DNA of 5,760 nucleotides from an uncultured Hyphomicrobiales bacterium (GTDB lineage: Bacteria; Pseudomonadota; Alphaproteobacteria; Rhizobiales; Beijerinckiaceae). The translations under genes and the position numbers were made by a program. Of the stretch, positions 1 through 5,760 are shown piece by piece (position 1 is the first letter of the stretch; each line of letters starts with the position of its first letter). Under the pieces are notes generated by a model. It did no database searches. It was given only the letters and a program-made list of their open reading frames with translations, and was not told the origin of the DNA. The DNA lies in NCBI GenBank assembly GCA_903903935.1, contig CAIVAX010000149.1, positions 1-5,760 of the forward strand. The letters are read 5' to 3'.

Positions 1-639
1 AAAGGCAAAGAGCTGGCCGCGAAACATTTAGAAGCCTCGGTGGAGGATATTGAGTTTACCGCTGGCACCTATCATGTGCGCGGCACGGATGTGTCTGTGA
101 CATTGGCCGATATTGCCCGGCGCTTTGATGTGCCTGGTGCCAATCCGCTCGATTCCCAAGAAAGCGCACCACAGGGCCGCTCTTTCCCCAGCGGCGCACA
201 TGTGTGTGAAGTGGAGATTGATCCTGAAACAGGCACGATTGATGTGCCGCTCTATATTGGCGTGGATGATTGCGGCCGCGTGATCAATCACACGCTGGTT
301 GAAGGGCAGATGCATGGCGGCATTATGCAGGGCTTGGGCGAGGTCATTTATGAAGAATGTATTTATGACACGCATGGCCAATTGCTGACGGGCAGCTTTA
401 TGGATTATGCAATGCCGCGCGCCGATTCCATTGGCGACATTCAATTGCATGATCACCCCATGCCCACGCCCAATAATCCGCTGGGTGCCAAGGGCGCAGG
501 CGAAGCGGGCACGACTGGCTCAGTGCCAACAATTGCCAATGCGGTGATTGATGCCTTGCGCGCCTCTGGCATTCGCCAATTGGATATGCCCTATACGCCT
601 GCTAAAATCTGGCATGCGCTGCATCCCCATCGTCACTGA
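1..639 (+). CDS. Molybdopterin-binding large subunit of a xanthine dehydrogenase/CoxL-like molybdenum hydroxylase (C-terminal part)
   Basis: The reading frame is open from base 1, so the gene starts outside the window; 212 C-terminal residues are visible, ending at TGA 637-639. The family binds the molybdenum-cytosine dinucleotide or related cofactor and hydroxylates a substrate in a complex with FAD and 2Fe-2S subunits. Visible family hallmarks are a FPSGAHVCEVEIDPETG block (about residues 63-79), GQMHGGIMQGLGE, the LTGSFMDYAMPRA block, and the NNPLGAKGAGEAGTTGS block followed by PTIANAVIDAL. The glutamate in GAGEAG (codon 502-504) corresponds to the conserved active-site base of these enzymes. 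The substrate-defining loop lies upstream of the window, so CO, aldehyde, purine or aromatic substrates cannot be told apart. The GAGEAGTTGS form looks like the general CoxL-like type rather than a proven CO dehydrogenase, which is from memory. The gene converges on quiC with only 47 bp between the two stop codons. Confidence 0.9.
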   Translation, partial: KGKELAAKHLEASVEDIEFTAGTYHVRGTDVSVTLADIARRFDVPGANPLDSQESAPQGRSFPSGAHVCEVEIDPETGTIDVPLYIGVDDCGRVINHTLVEGQMHGGIMQGLGEVIYEECIYDTHGQLLTGSFMDYAMPRADSIGDIQLHDHPMPTPNNPLGAKGAGEAGTTGSVPTIANAVIDALRASGIRQLDMPYTPAKIWHALHPHRH

Positions 640-660
640 GGCGAATCGTCACTGAGAGAA
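629..660. repeat. Short tandem duplication over the stop codon
   Basis: The 12-mer ATCGTCACTGAG occurs at 629-640 and again at 645-656, in two adjacent 16-bp units that match at 13 of 16 positions. The first copy contains the last residues and the TGA stop of the molybdenum hydroxylase gene. The second copy is shifted out of frame by the 16-bp period, so it gives no second stop in the same frame; the next in-frame stop is TAG at 664-666. This looks like a replication-slippage duplication at the 3' end of the gene. Confidence 0.7.
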
Positions 661-663
661 CTT

Positions 664-689
664 TAGAAAGCCGCCAAAGCGGCTTTCTA
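664..689. terminator. Bidirectional hairpin between convergent genes
   Basis: TAGAAAGCCGC (664-674) and GCGGCTTTCTA (679-689) form a perfect 11-bp inverted repeat around a 4-base CAAA loop. It sits between two converging genes, 24 bp after the molybdenum hydroxylase stop, and its right arm includes the quiC stop codon (CTA at 687-689, TAG on the minus strand). The stem is GC-rich near the loop and A/T-rich at the base, as in shared bidirectional terminators. Neither strand has a long clean T run straight after the stem, so efficiency as a factor-independent terminator is uncertain, but position and perfect pairing support the role. Confidence 0.72.
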
Positions 690-2597
690 GCCTTCAAACA
701 AGATCCGGTTCTGCATGGCCTGATCTTGTTCGCGCGCCTGCGCAGCTAAGCGAATGGGCGTATTGGCGGCGCCGAAGAGATCATAATTGCGGCGCTCCAA
801 AATCTCGAAGAAAAAGCGATCTTCAAACATGGTTGTATAAATGTGGAAGAATTCGCCGCCCGAATGACGATCATAGAGAATTTTGAGTTCGCGCATTTTC
901 TCTAATGTTGCAGCAGGAAGATCAAAGCGCGCTTCAATGTCATCATAATAATTGTCAGGAATATTGAGGAAGCTGACGCCCCGCGCGCGGGCGCGCTCGA
1001 CAAAGCCAAAGATATCCTGCGTGGACAGGGCGATTTGTTGAATCCCGCCCCCGCCAGAGGAATCGATAAAGCGCGACACGCCTGTGGATCCACCCTCAGC
1101 AATGTTGAGGGGAATCCGCACAGAGCCATCTTGCGAGCTGATCACACGGCTGAAGAACGCCCCATAAGGATCGGCCAATTCCACCTGTGGTTCATCCTTG
1201 AAGCCCAAAATGGATTTGTAAAACAAGATCCATGAAAGAAATTCCGAACGGCGTACGACATTGGACAAATGATCAATGGTCTGCAGCTCATCTTGCTTTT
1301 GTTCGGCAGGCTCAAAGATAAAATCCTGATCCCAGATCGAGCGACCCGCGGGATGATCATTGATGAAATAGATCAGGCTGTTTTCAACGCCGCCCACCGC
1401 CGGAATGAGAGCTTCGCCCGGCCCCACGCGGCCAAAATAAGTTGAGGCGCCCAAAGCATTGGCGCGATCAAGCGCCCGCTTGGCATCATCAAAGCGCAAG
1501 GTGACCGCGCAGAGCGATGTGCCATGCACGAGATAGAAAGAATGGGAAAAGCCATCCTGTTCGCGATTGACGACAATGTTAATATTGTTTTGTCGATAAA
1601 GCTCGACATCCTTGGTGCGATGGCGTGCAACACGAATGAATCCTAGCCCTTCCAGCAAAGTCGTGAGCTTGTCAGATTCCTGCGGGCTAGTGGCAAATTC
1701 GATAAATTCAATGCCGCTGATCTTGGCGGGTGCTGGCAAAGCGGGCGCCAAAGCGAGCGGGCGCTCACCACGCGCCTCGCGCCGAGCTTCCAAAGTCTCG
1801 GCCACAACTTGCAAAGAGCGCATGCCATCGCGCGCAATGCTGGTTGCTGGCGCGCCGCGAAATTGATCGTTGAAAATTTCCAGCGAGATGGGCCCGCGAT
1901 AGCCCGTCGCCAGCGCCGCTTCGAGATAATCGGCAATGGGGAAATCACCTTGACCGGGATAGCAGCGATGATGGCGGCTGAGTGACATGGGATCCATCAC
2001 AATGGCAGGCGCATCGGCCACTTGCACCAAAGCGATTTTATCTGCCGGGATTTGCGCAATAGGCCCCAAAGGATTTTTGCGGACACAGGCGTGAAAGGAA
2101 TCGAGCACAATGCCAAGATTGGGGCGATCGGCCAGCCGCACGCAGTCCCAAGCCTGCATCCAATCTTTCACATAGCGACCCCAAGCCAGAGCCTCATAAC
2201 CGATTTTGAACCCCCGCTGGGCCGCCAGATCGGCCAATTCACCCAGATCAGCTGCGACGCGGGCCTGATCATCAATCACATCCTCAGCGACGCTGGAGCA
2301 GATGGACAGCAAGGACGTGCCCAATTCTTCCATCAAATCGAATTTGCGCCGGGCGCGTTCAAAATTGCGGCTGCGCTGGGGCTCCGGCATCGCCTCAAAA
2401 TCGCGCATGGGCTGAAAGGCAATGATCTCCAAGCCAAGATCTTGTGTCATCGTCCGCACATCGCGCGGCCGACCGGAGAAAAAGGTCAGGTCATTTTCGA
2501 AGATCTCTATCGAGCGAAAACCCGCCCGGGCTGCTGCTGCAAGCTTGGCCTCAAGCGTACCGCCCATTGTGACCGTGGCAATCGACCATTTGAGCAT
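687..2597 (-). CDS. quiC: 3-dehydroshikimate dehydratase fused to a 4-hydroxyphenylpyruvate dioxygenase-like domain (QuiC1/QsuB type)
   Basis: This 636-residue cytoplasmic protein should dehydrate 3-dehydroshikimate to protocatechuate, linking quinate/shikimate breakdown to the beta-ketoadipate pathway. Residues 1-270 form a sugar-phosphate-isomerase/AP-endonuclease-2-like TIM barrel; SIEIFENDL (29-37) is typical of the family. The metal ligands expected for the dehydratase are all visible: Glu135 (GYEALAWG), Asp166 (VLDSFH), Gln192 (LVQVADAP) and Glu240 (SLEIFND), with His169 and the SRHHR segment (207-211) also in the active site. An Ala/Pro/Arg-rich linker (about 271-292) leads to two vicinal-oxygen-chelate modules (about 296-413 and 440-605). 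In the second module His443 (TIDHL) and Glu598 (FFFEI) match HPPD metal ligands, but the usual second His is Gln521 (GIQQIALST). Length and domain order fit QuiC1 of Pseudomonas putida and QsuB of Corynebacterium (about 620-635 residues). The start ATG has an AGGAG 9 nt upstream. The gene is divergent from the GntR regulator. The dehydratase call is strong; whether the second domain is active is unknown. Confidence 0.93.
   Translation of the reverse strand: MLKWSIATVTMGGTLEAKLAAAARAGFRSIEIFENDLTFFSGRPRDVRTMTQDLGLEIIAFQPMRDFEAMPEPQRSRNFERARRKFDLMEELGTSLLSICSSVAEDVIDDQARVAADLGELADLAAQRGFKIGYEALAWGRYVKDWMQAWDCVRLADRPNLGIVLDSFHACVRKNPLGPIAQIPADKIALVQVADAPAIVMDPMSLSRHHRCYPGQGDFPIADYLEAALATGYRGPISLEIFNDQFRGAPATSIARDGMRSLQVVAETLEARREARGERPLALAPALPAPAKISGIEFIEFATSPQESDKLTTLLEGLGFIRVARHRTKDVELYRQNNINIVVNREQDGFSHSFYLVHGTSLCAVTLRFDDAKRALDRANALGASTYFGRVGPGEALIPAVGGVENSLIYFINDHPAGRSIWDQDFIFEPAEQKQDELQTIDHLSNVVRRSEFLSWILFYKSILGFKDEPQVELADPYGAFFSRVISSQDGSVRIPLNIAEGGSTGVSRFIDSSGGGGIQQIALSTQDIFGFVERARARGVSFLNIPDNYYDDIEARFDLPAATLEKMRELKILYDRHSGGEFFHIYTTMFEDRFFFEILERRNYDLFGAANTPIRLAAQAREQDQAMQNRILFEG
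697..730. repeat. 9-bp inverted repeat inside the 3' end of quiC
   Basis: AACAAGATC (697-705) and GATCTTGTT (722-730) are perfect reverse complements separated by 16 bases, within the last 15 or so codons of quiC and just inside the terminator hairpin. In the quiC mRNA they could form an extra stem next to the terminator. AAGATC is a fairly common word in this window, so chance plus coding constraint is a reasonable alternative. Confidence 0.35.
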
Positions 2598-2606
2598 TTC
2601 GAAAAT

Positions 2607-2611
2607 CTCCT
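2607..2611 (-). promoter_or_regulatory. Ribosome binding site of quiC
   Basis: On the minus strand AGGAG lies 9 nt upstream of the ATG at 2595-2597. It supports that ATG as the start; the protein then begins with the SIAT strand expected at the first beta strand of the TIM barrel. Confidence 0.8.
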
Positions 2612-2637
2612 ATATTCTCCATTCCATAGTATATTCT
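2611..2637. repeat. Direct repeat TATATTCT in the divergent promoter region
   Basis: TATATTCT occurs at 2611-2618 and again at 2630-2637, with starts 19 bp apart, close to two turns of the helix. Each copy includes TATATT, which matches the sigma-70 -10 consensus at five of six bases in the plus direction, so one may be the -10 element of the GntR gene. The copy at 2611 has TTGAGC (2590-2595) 15 bp upstream, a weak -35. Alternatively the pair could be a direct-repeat protein-binding site. Confidence 0.4.
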
Positions 2638-2653
2638 TTCGATCTTATGGCAA
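2626..2653 (-). promoter_or_regulatory. Candidate sigma-70-like promoter of quiC
   Basis: Reading the minus strand, TTGCCA (2648-2653, five of six bases matching TTGACA) is followed after 16 bp by TACTAT (2626-2631, four of six matching TATAAT). Transcription would start near base 2619, giving a leader of about 20 nt that still contains the AGGAG ribosome site. TATACT at 2628-2633 is an overlapping alternative -10 but gives a short 14-bp spacer with the same -35. The position is good, but the match is by eye only. Confidence 0.42.
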
Positions 2654-2656
2654 GAT
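2642..2656. promoter_or_regulatory. Candidate operator for the GntR regulator
   Basis: ATCTT (2642-2646) and AAGAT (2652-2656) form a perfect 5-bp inverted repeat around ATGGC. It lies in the 87-bp gap between two divergent genes and overlaps the proposed -35 element of quiC, a position from which a bound GntR dimer could block quiC transcription. It also lies 28 bp upstream of the regulator's own start codon, so autoregulation is possible. FadR-type regulators typically bind short palindromes like this, but no published site with this sequence is known to me. Confidence 0.35.
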
Positions 2657-2668
2657 GAATTGGCCATT

Positions 2669-2673
2669 AGGGG
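2669..2673 (+). promoter_or_regulatory. Ribosome binding site deciding the GntR start
   Basis: AGGGG lies 11 nt upstream of the ATG at 2685. The other in-frame ATG, at 2655, has no convincing purine-rich site in front of it and overlaps the candidate operator, so 2685 is preferred as the start. Confidence 0.6.
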
Positions 2674-2684
2674 ACAAAAGACCC

Positions 2685-3476
2685 ATGACTTTGGAACAGG
2701 CTGCTAGCCCCGAGACCCAAGCCGCGACCTTGACAGAGGCGCTGCATGAGCGGATTCGTCAGGACATTATTCTGGGTGCCCTGCCCCCCGCCTCGAAACT
2801 TAAGCTGGAACATTTAAGCAAAGCCTATGGCGTGAGCGTGAATACGCTGCGCGAGACATTGTCGCGCTTGGCCGCCGATGGCCTTGTGGTTGCCGAGGGG
2901 CAGCGCGGCTTTGCGGTTTTGCCTGTGTCGAATGATGATTTGCGCGACATTACGCAAATGCGCCAATTGCTCGAATGTCAGGCCTTGCGCCTGTCGATTG
3001 AACGGGGCGATCTGGACTGGGAGTCCCGCGTGGTGGCCGCTTATCATAAGCTGCATAAGGTTGAAGAGCTTGTTGAAGAACGGCCCGATGAATTGGGCGA
3101 AAGCTGGGAGCGCTATAATCAGGAGTTTCACAGCGCTTTGATCTCGAATTGCCAATCGCGTTGGCTGAAATTCTATTATCAGGCCATGTATGACCATAGC
3201 CGCCGCTATCGCATGATTTCGCTCAAAGCCCGCCCGTTTCCGCGCGCGCAATCGGCGGCCGAACATAAGGCCATTTTAGAGGCCGCTTTGGCTCGCGATG
3301 CTGATCGTGCAAGTGCGATTCTCGAAGCGCATATTCTCAAGGGCGCAGCTATGGATGATGCGTTGATCGACCCGGCAAAGCGGCCAAAATCTGGCCCCCA
3401 TCAGTCGAACACAAGCGAGCCAGCCTCACACAAGCCTGGCGCTACCAAGATGGCGCAAAGGCGCAAACACATTTGA
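2685..3476 (+). CDS. GntR-family transcriptional regulator, FadR subfamily with FCD ligand-binding domain
   Basis: The 263-residue protein has an N-terminal winged helix-turn-helix (about residues 15-80), with the recognition helix in SVNTLRETLSRLAADGLV (51-68) and the wing around EGQRGFAVLP. An all-helical FCD domain follows (about 85-222). It shows the usual metal/ligand histidines: His149 in the FH element, His194 in AEHKAIL and His216 in EAHI. The last two are 22 residues apart, as in metal-binding FCD proteins. The position four residues before His149 is Asn145 rather than Asp, a common variant. Residues 229-263 form a charged, Pro/Ser/Lys-rich tail that looks disordered. The gene is divergent from quiC across 87 bp, so it likely controls quiC, perhaps as a repressor released by a quinate-pathway acid; target and effector are inferred. 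The start at 2685 was chosen for its AGGGG site; a start at 2655 would add 10 residues. The frame is open further upstream to 2022, but that is antisense to quiC and not coding. Confidence 0.9.
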   Translation: MTLEQAASPETQAATLTEALHERIRQDIILGALPPASKLKLEHLSKAYGVSVNTLRETLSRLAADGLVVAEGQRGFAVLPVSNDDLRDITQMRQLLECQALRLSIERGDLDWESRVVAAYHKLHKVEELVEERPDELGESWERYNQEFHSALISNCQSRWLKFYYQAMYDHSRRYRMISLKARPFPRAQSAAEHKAILEAALARDADRASAILEAHILKGAAMDDALIDPAKRPKSGPHQSNTSEPASHKPGATKMAQRRKHI

Positions 3477-3526
3477 TCTTTGATTGGCCCTTTATCCCGG
3501 CCCTCAAACGCCCCATATTAAGATCA
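3474..3526. other. Short gntR-uvrB gap with a 7-bp inverted repeat
   Basis: The 49-bp gap between the GntR stop and the uvrB start holds no clear terminator, no strong Shine-Dalgarno site and no visible alphaproteobacterial LexA box of the GTTC-N7-GTTC type. TGATCTT (3474-3480, including the GntR stop) and AAGATCA (3520-3526, reaching the first base of the uvrB ATG) are inverted repeats 39 bp apart. Readthrough from the regulator gene into uvrB is possible. Confidence 0.3.
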
Positions 3527-5760
3527 TGGCCAAAAAACCCGTTTCGAAAAAACCCTCTTCCAAGTCCAATGCTGCCAAACCCGCTGCGACCAAAAGCATG
3601 GCGCGCGCCAAGGCCTCGCGCCCTGAGGTCACGCCTTTAGATGAGCATTTGGCAGCTTTGCTCAATCCTGCACTGAATGAGCGCAGCGCTGGCCTGAGTG
3701 AGCGCCCACAGGGCAGCTATGAAGCGGAGTCTCTCTCGCCGATTGATCCGGCTCTGGCACGCAAACTCGCGCAGCGCCCAGCAAAACCGACTGCCGGTGA
3801 TGTGTCTGGTGCTGCGGCAACGATAGATTCTCTCAAAGAGCTGCTGGAGCTGGGCGATCCCAATCTGCGCGAGAGCCAGCCTTGGACGCCCCATCGACCT
3901 CTGCGGCCTGAGAAATCGGAAGGCGGACGCGCCTTTGAAATCGTCTCTGATTATCGGCCCGCCGGTGATCAGCCCAAAGCGATCAAAGATCTCGTGGAAG
4001 GCATTCAGGCCCATGAACGCGATCAGGTTCTGCTGGGCGTGACGGGATCTGGCAAAACATTCACCATGGCGCATGTCATTGAAACAACGCAGCGGCCCGC
4101 TTTGATTCTGGCGCCCAATAAGACTTTGGCGGCGCAGCTTTATGGCGAATTCAAAAGCTTCTTTCCCAATAATGCGGTTGAATATTTCGTCTCTTATTAT
4201 GATTATTATCAGCCCGAAGCCTATGTGCCGCGCACCGACACCTATATTGAAAAAGAATCCTCGATCAATGAACAGATTGATCGCATGCGCCATGCGGCAA
4301 CACGCGCCTTGCTCGAACGCGATGATGTGATCATCGTTGCCTCTGTCTCGTGCATTTATGGCATTGGCTCGGTTGAGACCTATACGGCGATGACCTTGAG
4401 TGTGAAGCTGGGGGATCGGATCAATCAACGCCAATTGATCGGCGACCTTGTCGCGCTTCAATATAAGCGCTCGGGCGGTGATTTTGCCCGCGGCATTTTC
4501 CGTGTGCGTGGCGATACGCTGGAATTATTCCCTGCCCATTATGAAGATCGCGCGTGGCGCATTGGCTTTTTTGGCGATGAAGTGGAATCGCTGTCCGAGT
4601 TTGATCCTCTGACAGGCAAGAAAACGCAAGATCTCGAATTTGTGAAAGTCTATGCCAATTCGCATTATGTGACACCCCGCCCAACTCTCATTCAATCCAT
4701 TCAGGGCATTAAGAGCGAATTGAAACTCAGATTGAATGAGCTTTATGCCGGAGGCCGGCTATTGGAAGCCCAGCGCTTGGAACAGCGCACCATTTTTGAT
4801 CTGGAAATGCTGGAAGCGACGGGCGCTTGCGCGGGCATTGAAAATTACTCGCGCTATCTCACCGGCCGCAAGCCCGGTGAGCCGCCGCCCACTTTGTTTG
4901 AATATTTGTCCGATAATGCGCTGGTCTTCACGGATGAATCGCATGTCACCGTGCCGCAGATTGGGGCCATGTATAAGGGCGATTTTCGGCGCAAAGCGAC
5001 TTTGGCGGAATATGGCTTTCGCCTGCCCTCCTGTCTCGACAATCGTCCTCTGCGCTTTGAAGAATGGGAGGCCATGCGCCCGCAAACCGTGCATGTGTCA
5101 GCCACGCCCAGCAAATGGGAAATGGAGCGCACAGGCGGTGTGTTCGTTGAACAAATCATTCGCCCCACGGGATTGATTGATCCGGTTGTGGAGGTGCGCC
5201 CAGCGCGCTCGCAGGTGGATGATCTGCTCGATGAAGTGCGGCAGATGGCGAGCAAGGGCTATCGGACTTTGGTGACTGTGCTCACCAAGCGCATGGCGGA
5301 AGATCTCACTGAATATTTGCACGAGAATAAGATCCGCGTGCGCTATATGCATTCGGATATTGATACGATTGAGCGTATTGAAATTATCCGCGATCTGCGC
5401 TTGGGCGCCTTTGATGTGCTGGTTGGCATTAATCTGCTGCGCGAAGGTCTGGATATTCCCGAATGCGCTTTGGTGGCCATTCTGGATGCCGATAAGGAAG
5501 GCTTTTTGCGCAGCGAGACCTCGCTTGTGCAAACCATTGGCCGCGCGGCGCGAAATGTCGATGGCAAAGTGCTGCTCTATGCTGACCGCATCACCGGCTC
5601 GATGGAGCGGGCCATGGCGGAGACAACCCGCCGCCGCGAGCGCCAATTGGCCTATAATGCCGAACATGGCATTACACCGGCCACGATCAAGCGCGGCATT
5701 CAAGATATTCTGGGCTCGGTCTATGAGCAGGATCATGTCAGCGTGGATACTGGCTTGGCT
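3526..5760 (+). CDS. uvrB: Excinuclease ABC subunit B with N-terminal extension (3' end cut by the window)
   Basis: UvrB is the damage-verifying helicase of nucleotide excision repair: it is loaded by UvrA and recruits UvrC. 745 codons are open to the window edge. Motifs are in the expected order: Walker A GVTGSGKT (171-178), the Tyr-rich beta-hairpin [12 protein letters not shown] (224-235), RTIFDLEML with GIENYSRYL (421-446), Walker B-type DESH (470-473), VSATPS (524-529), motif [14 protein letters not shown] (634-646) and motif [11 protein letters not shown] (669-677). Compared with E. coli UvrB, where Walker A begins near residue 39, about 132 residues are added at the N-terminus: a Lys/Ala/Ser-rich start (1-30), a low-complexity middle, and a more conserved-looking stretch (100-134) with QPWTPHRP and PEKSEGG. 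Such extensions are known to me from rhizobial relatives. The C-terminal UVR domain that binds UvrC lies beyond the window. The ATG at 3526 lacks a clear ribosome site; in-frame TTG 3484 or ATG 3598 are alternatives. Confidence 0.96.
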   Translation, partial: MAKKPVSKKPSSKSNAAKPAATKSMARAKASRPEVTPLDEHLAALLNPALNERSAGLSERPQGSYEAESLSPIDPALARKLAQRPAKPTAGDVSGAAATIDSLKELLELGDPNLRESQPWTPHRPLRPEKSEGGRAFEIVSDYRPAGDQPKAIKDLVEGIQAHERDQVLLGVTGSGKTFTMAHVIETTQRPALILAPNKTLAAQLYGEFKSFFPNNAVEYFVSYYDYYQPEAYVPRTDTYIEKESSINEQIDRMRHAATRALLERDDVIIVASVSCIYGIGSVETYTAMTLSVKLGDRINQRQLIGDLVALQYKRSGGDFARGIFRVRGDTLELFPAHYEDRAWRIGFFGDEVESLSEFDPLTGKKTQDLEFVKVYANSHYVTPRPTLIQSIQGIKSELKLRLNELYAGGRLLEAQRLEQRTIFDLEMLEATGACAGIENYSRYLTGRKPGEPPPTLFEYLSDNALVFTDESHVTVPQIGAMYKGDFRRKATLAEYGFRLPSCLDNRPLRFEEWEAMRPQTVHVSATPSKWEMERTGGVFVEQIIRPTGLIDPVVEVRPARSQVDDLLDEVRQMASKGYRTLVTVLTKRMAEDLTEYLHENKIRVRYMHSDIDTIERIEIIRDLRLGAFDVLVGINLLREGLDIPECALVAILDADKEGFLRSETSLVQTIGRAARNVDGKVLLYADRITGSMERAMAETTRRRERQLAYNAEHGITPATIKRGIQDILGSVYEQDHVSVDTGLA

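Noticed and set aside
28..456. 142-codon minus-strand open frame opposite the molybdenum hydroxylase
   Set aside because: The plus strand carries clear family motifs through the same bases; the minus-strand product has no recognisable pattern.
2437..2446. Perfect palindrome CAAGATCTTG inside quiC
   Set aside because: It lies within conserved coding sequence and is built from the same common word; nothing ties it to regulation.
2022..2684. Long open frame continuous with and upstream of the GntR gene, which would give a 484-residue protein
   Set aside because: It runs antisense through the well-supported quiC dehydratase domain, has no domain features, and the GntR protein has a better start with a ribosome site at 2685.
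3117..3119. Asn145 in place of the Asp ligand in the FCD domain, as possible loss of metal binding
   Set aside because: Asn at this position is, as far as I recall, a common variant in FCD regulators that keep the three histidines, so it is not a notable defect.
3477..3525. SOS (LexA) box upstream of uvrB
   Set aside because: No GTTC-N7-GTTC or reverse-complement pattern is present in the gap.
3474..3526. TGATCTT/AAGATCA inverted repeat flanking the gntR-uvrB gap, as a possible second operator
   Set aside because: The arms are 39 bp apart and overlap the stop and start codons, and GATCTT/AAGATC is a frequent word in this window (also at 700-705, 722-727, 919-924 and 2438-2445). Chance is the simpler explanation.
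3637..4461. 274-codon minus-strand open frame opposite uvrB
   Set aside because: It mirrors a strongly conserved UvrB coding frame, including the Walker A region, and its translation shows no recognisable domain. It is an antisense shadow.
5098..5736. 212-codon minus-strand open frame opposite the uvrB helicase motifs
   Set aside because: It is antisense to UvrB motifs V and VI, with no plausible protein features of its own.

Overview
The window reads as an ordinary chromosomal stretch from an alphaproteobacterium, most likely a member of the Hyphomicrobiales. The DNA is moderately GC-rich by eye. The strongest taxonomic hint is the UvrB: it carries a long N-terminal extension whose last part (tryptophan, then a Pro/His/Arg-rich stretch, then Pro-Glu-Lys-Ser-Glu-Gly-Gly just before the canonical UvrB start) resembles what I recall from rhizobial and related UvrB proteins. 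This placement is inference, not proof.

Layout, left to right. (1) Bases 1-639, plus strand: the C-terminal end of a molybdopterin-binding large subunit of the xanthine dehydrogenase / CoxL-like molybdenum hydroxylase family, cut by the window edge. (2) Bases 629-689: a small tandem duplication over its stop codon, then a perfect 11-bp hairpin that lies between two convergent genes and can serve both as a terminator. (3) Bases 687-2597, minus strand: a complete 636-residue fusion of a 3-dehydroshikimate dehydratase domain (TIM barrel) to a 4-hydroxyphenylpyruvate-dioxygenase-like domain, matching the QuiC1/QsuB type. It should convert 3-dehydroshikimate to protocatechuate. (4) Bases 2598-2684: a compact divergent promoter region with a candidate promoter, a candidate operator and a direct repeat. 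(5) Bases 2685-3476, plus strand: a GntR-family (FadR/FCD-type) regulator, divergent from quiC and probably its regulator. (6) Bases 3526-5760, plus strand: uvrB, encoding the nucleotide-excision-repair helicase, running off the right edge before its C-terminal UvrC-binding domain.

The coherent functional unit is quiC plus the GntR regulator: a likely inducible step feeding quinate/shikimate-derived carbon into the protocatechuate branch of aromatic catabolism. No transporter, quinate dehydrogenase or pca gene lies in the window, so the wider pathway cannot be confirmed here. The molybdenum hydroxylase and uvrB look like unrelated neighbours.

I found no mobile element, CRISPR array, tRNA or rRNA, and no evidence of a wholly new system. 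The best lead is a likely lost metal ligand (His to Gln) in the HPPD-like half of the QuiC protein. Next are the candidate operator in the quiC-gntR gap and the UvrB N-terminal extension.
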